Below, one piece after another: positions 56,970 to 63,064 of a DNA stretch of 63,064 bases. The first letter of the stretch is position 1. Every line of letters begins with the position of its first letter. The notes under the pieces are model-generated. The model was not told the DNA's origin. It saw only the letters and a list, made by a program, of their open reading frames with translations, and made no database searches. A program made the translations under genes and the position numbers. The DNA lies in assembly GCA_002255575.1 (NCBI GenBank), contig NCAT01000020.1:1-63064 (forward strand), given 5' to 3'. The DNA comes from Acidocella sp. 20-57-95. Lineage in GTDB: Bacteria; Pseudomonadota; Alphaproteobacteria; Acetobacterales; Acetobacteraceae.

Positions 56970-57114
56970 AATAGACAAATTAAGTGCCAAGGCCGGAGCA
57001 ATCCGGTCGCGCATTCGCACTCAACGAGCGGCTTGTAGCCGTGTTGCGGCGCAATAAGCAAGGAAAAGAAGTGAGGGGCAGGTGTGCGCGGCGCAGCAGC
57101 CCCTGCGAGGGATA

Positions 57115-57525
57115 CTATCCCTGCTTCCAGGGCAAGCCTTCGTGCTTCCAACCGCCCACGAGTCCACGGTGGCCGCGCGGGTCCGGCGGACCTTCAAAAC
57201 CATCCTTTATATTATAGACATGCTTGAACCCGGCTGCTTTGGCGGCTTGCGCGGAGGCCATGCTGCGGGCACCGCTGCGGCAGAGGAAGTAAATATGATG
57301 GTCATGCGTCAAATGCGCCTGCGTCAACGCTTCCAGGAATTTGGGGTTCGGCTGCATGGTGGGGTAAACTTGCCATTGCACCAAAATCGGCTGCTTGCCG
57401 GTCTGGCTTAAATCCGGCACGCCCACAAATGTCCATTCGGCATTGGTACGCACATCGCAGAGCACGGCATCCGGGTTGCTCATTAATGCTTCCCACACCT
57501 GTCGCGGCGTCAAATCTTCGATCAT
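57115..57525 (-). CDS. Rhodanese-domain protein
   Basis: A 136-residue single-domain sulfurtransferase. The catalytic Cys82 lies in FLCRSGARS, the six-residue active loop, and the N-terminal CH2 motif is VLCDVRTNAEW. It transfers sulfur to thiol or cyanide acceptors; the natural acceptor is not evident. No signal peptide. Confidence 0.9.
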   Translation of the reverse strand: MIEDLTPRQVWEALMSNPDAVLCDVRTNAEWTFVGVPDLSQTGKQPILVQWQVYPTMQPNPKFLEALTQAHLTHDHHIYFLCRSGARSMASAQAAKAAGFKHVYNIKDGFEGPPDPRGHRGLVGGWKHEGLPWKQG

Positions 57526-57678
57526 GCTATAACCCCTTGGACGGTCGTATCGGCCTTATTGAGCGTGAGCATAGCGAGGAGTTTTGAGGATGGAAACAGG
57601 CAAAGGCGTCCCAAATGGGCGGTTGGCGGCGGTTGGCGACACGTCACGTACCAAACCGCAACAGCTGCCGGTGCCATC

Positions 57679-59094
57679 ATGGTTGCGCTAAACCCGGCGG
57701 TGCTAAACCCGGCTGACTTAAACACGGCTGAATTAAACCCTGCCGTGATGGATGCGGAGGAGTTGCTGGCGCATTTTGCAGCCAAAACACTCACGCCGCT
57801 GCAGGCGCTGCAATCTGTGCTGGAGCGCATTGCGCGGCAAAACCCGGATATCAACGCTTTTGCCATCCTCAACCCCGTCGCCTTGCAGGATGCGCGCGAG
57901 AGTACGGCGCGGTGGCAGGCCGGAATGCCGAAAGGGGCGTTGGATGGGGTGCCGGTGACGGTCAAGGATTTGATCGATATGGCAGGGCTGCCAACGCGGC
58001 GCGGCAGTAATCTCACCGACCCCGCCCCTGCCCGCACCGATGCGCCGGTTGTGAAAGCGCTGCGTGATGCCGGGGCCGTTATTATTGGCAAGACCACCAC
58101 CACCGAATTTGGCTGGAAAAGCCCCGGTGACTGCCCACACACCGGCATCACCCGCAACCCATGGCATCTGGACCACACGCCGGGTGGCTCATCCTCCGGC
58201 GCCGGGGCGGCAGCGGCCTCTGGTTTTGGGGCGCTGCATGTGGGCACCGATGCCGGGGGCTCGATCCGAATCCCCGCCGCCTGGTGCGGCGTGGTGGGGT
58301 TGAAGCCAACTTTTGGCCGCGTGCCGCAATGGCCGCTCGGCGCGTTCGGCAATGTGGCGGTGGCTGGCCCCATAACGCGATCCGTACGTGATGCTGCCCT
58401 GATGCTGAATGTGCTGGCACGGTTTGACGCAAGCGACCCATTCAGCCTGCCGGATGATGGACGGGACTGGCGCCATGGCATCGAGGATGGCGTGGCGGGG
58501 CTGCGGATTGGCATTCTGCAAAATCCGGGTTTCGCGGCCCCGGTGGATGCTGATGGTATGGCGGCAATGGAACGGTCTCATAATATTTTGCAAGACGCTG
58601 GCGCTTCGGTTATGATTGCAGAATCAAAATTACCCGATACGTCAAAGATATTTACCAAAATCTGGGGTGCTGCCTTGGCTCGGCTGGTTGGTAGTTTTCC
58701 CGTTGCGGAACAGCAATATCTTGACCCCGGGCTATTGGAGGTGGCGATGCAATTTGCCGATGTATCAGCCGTGGAGATGATCGAGGCGGAGGCACTGCGC
58801 TTAGCAGCCGCCCATGAAATGGCGCGGCTGAGCGATGAGTTCGACGCTTTCATCTGCCCGACCGTGCCTGCCTGCGCGCCATTGGCAGACGCCAAGCTGA
58901 GCAACCCGGTCGAGGCTTTGTGGCGTGACTGGGCGCCTTGGACTTTCCTGTTTAATCTAACCCGCCAGCCGGCAATTTCCATCCCGGTTGGGGTCAATGG
59001 CCAAAACCTACCATGTGCCGTGCAGATTGCGGCACCTTTATACCGGGATGATATCGTTTTGCGGGTGGCACGTACGATTGAAAGGGTAATGTGA
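57679..59094 (+). CDS. Amidase signature-family amidohydrolase
   Basis: A 471-residue amidase. Using the ATG at 57679, the catalytic triad is Lys96 (VTVKDLID), the cis-Ser near 172 (GGSSSGAG) and nucleophile Ser196 (TDAGGSIR). The substrate is unknown; the fold covers GatA, nitrilase-like amide hydrolysis and others, and no gatB or gatC is nearby, so it is not GatA. The start is uncertain: a TTG at 57559 and the ATG at 57748 are alternatives. Residues 4-24 contain repeated LN(P/T)A units encoded by near-repeat DNA. It overlaps the next gene by GTGA. Confidence 0.85.
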   Translation: MVALNPAVLNPADLNTAELNPAVMDAEELLAHFAAKTLTPLQALQSVLERIARQNPDINAFAILNPVALQDARESTARWQAGMPKGALDGVPVTVKDLIDMAGLPTRRGSNLTDPAPARTDAPVVKALRDAGAVIIGKTTTTEFGWKSPGDCPHTGITRNPWHLDHTPGGSSSGAGAAAASGFGALHVGTDAGGSIRIPAAWCGVVGLKPTFGRVPQWPLGAFGNVAVAGPITRSVRDAALMLNVLARFDASDPFSLPDDGRDWRHGIEDGVAGLRIGILQNPGFAAPVDADGMAAMERSHNILQDAGASVMIAESKLPDTSKIFTKIWGAALARLVGSFPVAEQQYLDPGLLEVAMQFADVSAVEMIEAEALRLAAAHEMARLSDEFDAFICPTVPACAPLADAKLSNPVEALWRDWAPWTFLFNLTRQPAISIPVGVNGQNLPCAVQIAAPLYRDDIVLRVARTIERVM

Positions 59095-60092
59095 CGAATA
59101 TTGTTCTGGTCGGCGCCGGGCACGCGCATATTGTGGTTCTACGCCACTTTGCCAAACACCGCCCGAATGCCCGCGTGACCCTGATTAATGATACCGAGCG
59201 CGCCAAATATACCGGCGCGCTACCCGCGCTGATTCGCGGCGAGATTACGCGCAAACAAGCCAGTATCGATTTAGTTCAACTAACCAAGTCCTGTGGTGCC
59301 AGTTTTGTTCGCGCCCGCTATGCCGGGTTTGAAGGCAACAAGGTGCGGCTTGAAAACGGCAAGCTCGTCGAGTTTGACCGGCTTTCAATTTCAACCGGGG
59401 CCAAACCATCCGTTAGCAGCGTCAAGCCGATCCGACGGCTGACTGACCGGATCGATCATTGGGACCGTCTGCCTGCGCCCAAAATCGGTGTCATTGGCGG
59501 TGGCGCCGCGGGTGTGGAAATTGTGTTGGCATTGCGGGCGCGCCTGAACCGGCATGCCAAAATCCATTTGCAGATAGGCCGCCAACAATTGCTGCCAAAT
59601 GCGCCGCGCCGCGCCCGTATAATTGCTTTGGAGGCGCTCAAAACCGCCGGTATCTCCGTGAATAAATCATTGCCGCTACCGATTGATGACGTCATCGAAG
59701 CCTATACACCGGAGCCTGATATTGCGGTGCGCCCGACCCTGCAGCTGCTGGACCGGGATGATGTATTTGCCGCTGGCGATTGCGCGGCATTTCCAAAGCC
59801 ATTGCCGCGTTCAGGCGCCATTGCCGTGCGGCAGGGCAAAATTCTGGCGTATAATCTGACCCACAAAAAACTGAAAAATTTCCGTCCGCCCCGGAGAACG
59901 CTGGCAATTCTCAGCCTCAGCCCAACCCGCGCCGTGGCCTGGTATGGCAGTTTTTGCTGGGCGGGCTGGCTGCCGATGCTGCTGAAAAAATGGCTAGACC
60001 AAAGCTGGCTGCAAACCATTTGGCGCAAAAACAAACCGCCGCGCCCACCACATCAATCCAGGCCAAACCTACGGGGGCTCAAGAAAGCCTAA
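59091..60092 (+). CDS. NAD(P)/FAD-dependent oxidoreductase
   Basis: A 333-residue flavoprotein of the pyridine nucleotide-disulphide oxidoreductase family. FAD-binding VLVGAGHAH at the N-terminus, NAD-binding VIGGGAAGVEIVLAL in the middle, and FAAGDCAAF near residue 225. It resembles the NDH-2-like proteins often found near selD, with no redox Cys pair. The GTG start overlaps the amidase stop. The basic, Pro-rich C-terminus suggests membrane association. Confidence 0.82.
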   Translation: MTNIVLVGAGHAHIVVLRHFAKHRPNARVTLINDTERAKYTGALPALIRGEITRKQASIDLVQLTKSCGASFVRARYAGFEGNKVRLENGKLVEFDRLSISTGAKPSVSSVKPIRRLTDRIDHWDRLPAPKIGVIGGGAAGVEIVLALRARLNRHAKIHLQIGRQQLLPNAPRRARIIALEALKTAGISVNKSLPLPIDDVIEAYTPEPDIAVRPTLQLLDRDDVFAAGDCAAFPKPLPRSGAIAVRQGKILAYNLTHKKLKNFRPPRRTLAILSLSPTRAVAWYGSFCWAGWLPMLLKKWLDQSWLQTIWRKNKPPRPPHQSRPNLRGLKKA

Positions 60093-61375
60093 CTCACGTC
60101 ACGTTCCACCCGCACGCGCTCAATGCGCCGGCCATCCATTGCCAATACTTCGAACCGCCACCCGCCGAACAGGATCGCATCGCCCTTGCGTGGTAGGCGC
60201 ATGAGCAGCGCCAAAATCAGACCACCCAGCGTGTGATAGCTGCCTTCATTCGGTAAATCCGGCAGATGCAGCCGCGCCTTTGTTTCATCAACCGGCATCA
60301 GCCCATCGAGTTCAAATACATCATCAGGGGCTTCCGGTGCGCCGTCTTTGGGCCCGGCATCATCCGCATCGCCGACAATGGCTTCGAGCACGTCGGCCGC
60401 CGTGACCATGCCTTCAAAACTGCCATATTCATCAAGCACGATGGCGATGCCGAGTGTGTCTGATTTTAGGCGTTCCAGAGCTTCCAGGGCAGAAACAGAA
60501 TCCGGAATCGCAATCGGCTGGCGCAGGGCGGCGGCGAGGGAAAACTCCTTACCATCCAACACGCGGTCCAGAATATCCTTGGCCTGCACAATGCCCGCCA
60601 CGTTGTCGATCGCGCCATCACACACCACAAAGCGCGAATGCGGCGCGGCACGGAGTGTGGCGATGATGCTAGGGCGGGGTGCCGTGCGGTCGATCCAGGC
60701 AATTTCGGTGCGCGGTGTCATGATGGCGCGCACTGGCTTGTCCGCCAGGCGGAGCACACGTTCGATCATGTCGCGCTCTTCGGTTTCCAGCACGCCGGTT
60801 TCGGCCCCTTCCACCAGCATGGCTTTCAGCTCTTCCTCGCTCATCGCCCGGCGGTCCGCGCCCGCGGGGCCAAACAGTCTCAACACCAGCTTAGTGGCAT
60901 GGCCGAGGAACCAGACCACCGGGCTGGCTACCAAAGCGAGCCAGGACAGCGGCTGCGCCACGATCACCGCGACCCGTTCAGGCTGGCGAAGCGCTAACTG
61001 CTTGGGCACCAGCTCACCAAACACCAGAGACACCAGTGTGATGAGAAAAACCGTGACCCCCAGCGAGACCGGGGCGGCGTAAGGCGCCATAAAGGGGATT
61101 TTGGCAATCGGCCCGGCCAGATGCTGACCGAGCTGATCACCACCGAACACGCCAGTCAAAATGCCAATCAGCGTGATCCCAAATTGCGATGCCGGCAGGT
61201 AGGCTTGCGGGTTGTCTGCCAGTGCCCGCGCCTTGGCGGCCCCGCGCAAACCCTCGCGTTCGAGCAAGGTCAGCATGGCGCGGCGCGAAGAAACCAAGGC
61301 CAACTCGCTCAACGCAAACGCGCCGTTTAGCAAGATGAGAATCGCCAGGATGAGTAGTTGGACGGCTAGATGCAT
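60089..61375 (-). CDS. CNNM/CorC (HlyC) family protein with DUF21, CBS pair and transporter-associated domain
   Basis: A 428-residue membrane protein. Residues 1-190 form the DUF21/CNNM domain with four hydrophobic spans (LLILAILILLNGAFALSELA; LVSLVFGELVPKQLALR). Two CBS domains follow (about 205-320; VRAIMTPRTEIAWID, IVLDEYGSFEGMVT). The last 85 residues form the CorC_HlyC domain (FELDGLMPVDE). Members handle magnesium and cobalt efflux. It overlaps the convergent oxidoreductase by 4 bases. Confidence 0.92.
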   Translation of the reverse strand: MHLAVQLLILAILILLNGAFALSELALVSSRRAMLTLLEREGLRGAAKARALADNPQAYLPASQFGITLIGILTGVFGGDQLGQHLAGPIAKIPFMAPYAAPVSLGVTVFLITLVSLVFGELVPKQLALRQPERVAVIVAQPLSWLALVASPVVWFLGHATKLVLRLFGPAGADRRAMSEEELKAMLVEGAETGVLETEERDMIERVLRLADKPVRAIMTPRTEIAWIDRTAPRPSIIATLRAAPHSRFVVCDGAIDNVAGIVQAKDILDRVLDGKEFSLAAALRQPIAIPDSVSALEALERLKSDTLGIAIVLDEYGSFEGMVTAADVLEAIVGDADDAGPKDGAPEAPDDVFELDGLMPVDETKARLHLPDLPNEGSYHTLGGLILALLMRLPRKGDAILFGGWRFEVLAMDGRRIERVRVERDVS

Positions 61376-61558
61376 GGTCCCCTTCTAGCCCAAAAAAGCC
61401 GGAAAGACACGCAGGCGGTCCGCCCGGAAACCGCCAAAATAATTCCGAAATCGGACCCTTGCCACAATCAGGACACAATCACGCCCAGCCCCCGCCGCAG
61501 TGCATCATCATAACGTCGCTTAAGCGGGAATTATCCCGTCCGTTTTTGGACGTTTCAC

Positions 61559-63064
61559 ATGACGTATCAGTCGCCGATCCAGCCGCAAGCCGCCCGCGTT
61601 TCCGCCGCCAAAACCCGCAAAGGGTTATTGAGCGCCAGCTCCTGGGCGGCCGCTTTGGGTGCCGGGGTCATCGCATTCGGCATTTGGGCAGGTACCAACC
61701 GGCCGGTAACGGACATCGCGCCTTACAACGGCACGATCGGCGGGTTTGCGTTCTCGCCCTTCCATGCTGGTGAAAGCCCGGAGACCAATCACTACCCGAC
61801 ACAAGCTGAGATTAAATCCGACCTCGCGCTGGCCGCACAGCACACCAAGAATATCCGTACCTATACCGTTGAGGGCGACCTTGGCAGCATCCCGGCTTTG
61901 GCCGAAGGCATGGGGCTGAACGTGACGCTTGGCGCCTGGCTGGACCGCCATGATGACGCCAATGCCGCCGAACTGGCCAAAGTTGTGCAGGTGGCCAACG
62001 CCAACCCTGATGTGAAGCAGATTATGGTGGGTAACGAGACGGTGCTGCGCGGCGACGTGGCCGTGCCGGAACTGATCGCCGACATTAAGCTGGTGAAGTC
62101 TGAAACGCATGTGCCGGTTTCCACCGCGGAGCCATGGCATGTGTGGTTGAAGTACCCGCAACTGGCAAACTCGGTGGACTTCATCACTGTGCATTTGCTG
62201 CCCTACTGGGAAGGTGTGCCGGAACAAGGCGCGCTGGCTGACGCTGAACACCGCTTGGCGCAACTTCACCAGGCATTCCCGAATAAGCGGATTGTAATTG
62301 GCGAAATCGGCTGGCCGTCTGATGGGATCGACATCGGCGCGGCCCGCGCCAGCAATGTGAACCAGGCACGCTTTATGCGCGACTTCTTTAACTACGCGCA
62401 GGCCAACCATATCGATTACTTCGTGATGGAAGCGTTCGACCAGCCTTGGAAGACCAGCTTTGAAGGCCGTGCCGCCGGTTACTGGGGCATGTTCACGCTG
62501 GACCGCCACCAGAAATGGTCGCTGACCGGCCCGGTTGAGAACAACCCGTCCTGGATTTTCTATGCGCTGGGCAGTGTGGCCTTGATGCTGGCCGCCACCA
62601 TGGCGCTGCTGAGCCGCCGCCCGGATATGCGGTTTGTCGGCAAGGCGCTTTTCGCCACACTAGTGCAGGGATTTGGCGCCGCCTTGGCGCTGCTGTTCAT
62701 GACGATGGGTGAGACCTATCTCTCTGTGACCGCTGCCGCGGTGTGGGGCGGGTTAGCACTTGGCCAGGGGCTGCTGCTGTTCCTTCTCATCGCTGACAGC
62801 TTCGACCTGGTGGAAACCATTTTTGGCCGCGTGCAAAAGCGTCATTTCGAGCCGATCCCGGCCCCGGCAGGTGCTAAGCTGCCGAAGGTTTCCATCCATC
62901 TGCCGATCTGCAATGAGCCGCCGCAGATGGTGCGCTTGACGCTCGATGCGCTGGCCAACCTGGACTATGAAAACTTTGAAGTGCTGGTGATCGACAATAA
63001 CACCATGGACCCGCATATCTGGGAGCCGGTGGCTGAGCATTGCGCCCGCTTGGGCCCGAAATTC
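61559..63064 (+). CDS. GH17-GT2 fusion: beta-glucan synthase-like protein, 3' truncated by window edge
   Basis: At least 502 residues, open to the window end. After a short cytoplasmic N-terminus and one span (about residues 25-45), residues about 55-310 match glycoside hydrolase family 17: the acid/base Glu is in MVGNETVL and the nucleophile in VIGEIGWPS. Three spans follow (about 325-420), then a GT2 domain begins at KVSIHLPICNEPPQMV, with LVIDNNT. Such fusions, like rhizobial Ndv-type enzymes, make or remodel beta-1,3/1,6-glucans at the inner membrane and in the periplasm. The catalytic QxxRW region lies beyond the window. No strong ribosome binding site; the ATG at 61559 fits the fold. 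Confidence 0.88.
   Translation, partial: MTYQSPIQPQAARVSAAKTRKGLLSASSWAAALGAGVIAFGIWAGTNRPVTDIAPYNGTIGGFAFSPFHAGESPETNHYPTQAEIKSDLALAAQHTKNIRTYTVEGDLGSIPALAEGMGLNVTLGAWLDRHDDANAAELAKVVQVANANPDVKQIMVGNETVLRGDVAVPELIADIKLVKSETHVPVSTAEPWHVWLKYPQLANSVDFITVHLLPYWEGVPEQGALADAEHRLAQLHQAFPNKRIVIGEIGWPSDGIDIGAARASNVNQARFMRDFFNYAQANHIDYFVMEAFDQPWKTSFEGRAAGYWGMFTLDRHQKWSLTGPVENNPSWIFYALGSVALMLAATMALLSRRPDMRFVGKALFATLVQGFGAALALLFMTMGETYLSVTAAAVWGGLALGQGLLLFLLIADSFDLVETIFGRVQKRHFEPIPAPAGAKLPKVSIHLPICNEPPQMVRLTLDALANLDYENFEVLVIDNNTMDPHIWEPVAEHCARLGPKF

Noticed and set aside
57679..59094. GatA subunit of the tRNA-dependent amidotransferase
   Set aside because: No gatB or gatC is adjacent and the sequence around the catalytic Ser fits general amidases equally well.

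Overview
The window looks like chromosomal DNA of an alphaproteobacterium, most likely of the Acetobacteraceae/Acetobacterales. This rests on moderately high GC in the core genes, the block rpsA / ihfB / lapA / pyrF / trpF, a tandem glycine riboswitch, 6S RNA close to zapA, and beta-lysylated EF-P genes. The genus cannot be named from the sequence alone. Most of the window is ordinary housekeeping DNA with tight gene packing (many ATGA and GTGA overlaps), interrupted by one mobile element and one lower-GC surface-glycan locus. || Layout. 1-3.5 kb: the 3' end of a phosphoesterase, an ABC-F ATPase and a flavin-binding oxidase-like gene. 3.9-14.9 kb: an integrated element bounded by a 47-bp direct repeat that copies the 3' part of the intact tRNA-Lys(CTT) at the right end. 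It carries a P4-type integrase, an unknown gene, an AlpA-like regulator, a primase-polymerase and AAA ATPase replication pair, a zinc-ribbon gene, a 1639-residue single-polypeptide (Type ISP-like) restriction-modification enzyme, and a HigBA-type toxin-antitoxin pair. 15-21.8 kb: a tandem glycine riboswitch, a DadA-type dehydrogenase and a complete livHMGFK transporter ending in a strong terminator. 21.8-29.6 kb: a lipoprotein, a FecR/proline-rich secreted protein, an AlkA-type glycosylase, an MFS carrier, UppP, an SGNH hydrolase, trpF, pyrF and lapA. 29.6-36.4 kb: ihfB, rpsA, bamD, recN (with an apparent internal deletion) and ligA. || 36.5-44.1 kb is a lower-GC minus-strand locus. Five genes joined by 4-bp overlaps encode a nucleotidyltransferase, a glycerophosphodiesterase-like protein, a HAD phosphatase, a second degenerate nucleotidyltransferase fold and a cupin. 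Two large proteins follow: a TPR-like protein of unknown function and an FkbH-type HAD/SGNH protein. I read this as a cassette that makes or attaches a small phosphorylated or acyl decoration on a surface glycan. It is the best candidate here for an undescribed pathway. || 44.2-63 kb: a MotA/MotB-like inner-membrane pair with an OmpA-like partner and an inositol-monophosphatase-family gene; a palindrome-rich intergenic repeat; efp with its two modification genes epmB and epmA; thiE, a VIT1-type transporter and class I aldolase; zapA, a candidate 6S RNA, a J-domain protein and formyltetrahydrofolate cyclo-ligase; a DEAD-box helicase with a possible leader attenuator; a rhodanese, an amidase, an FAD oxidoreductase and a CorC-type protein; and the start of a GH17-GT2 glucan synthase that runs off the end.
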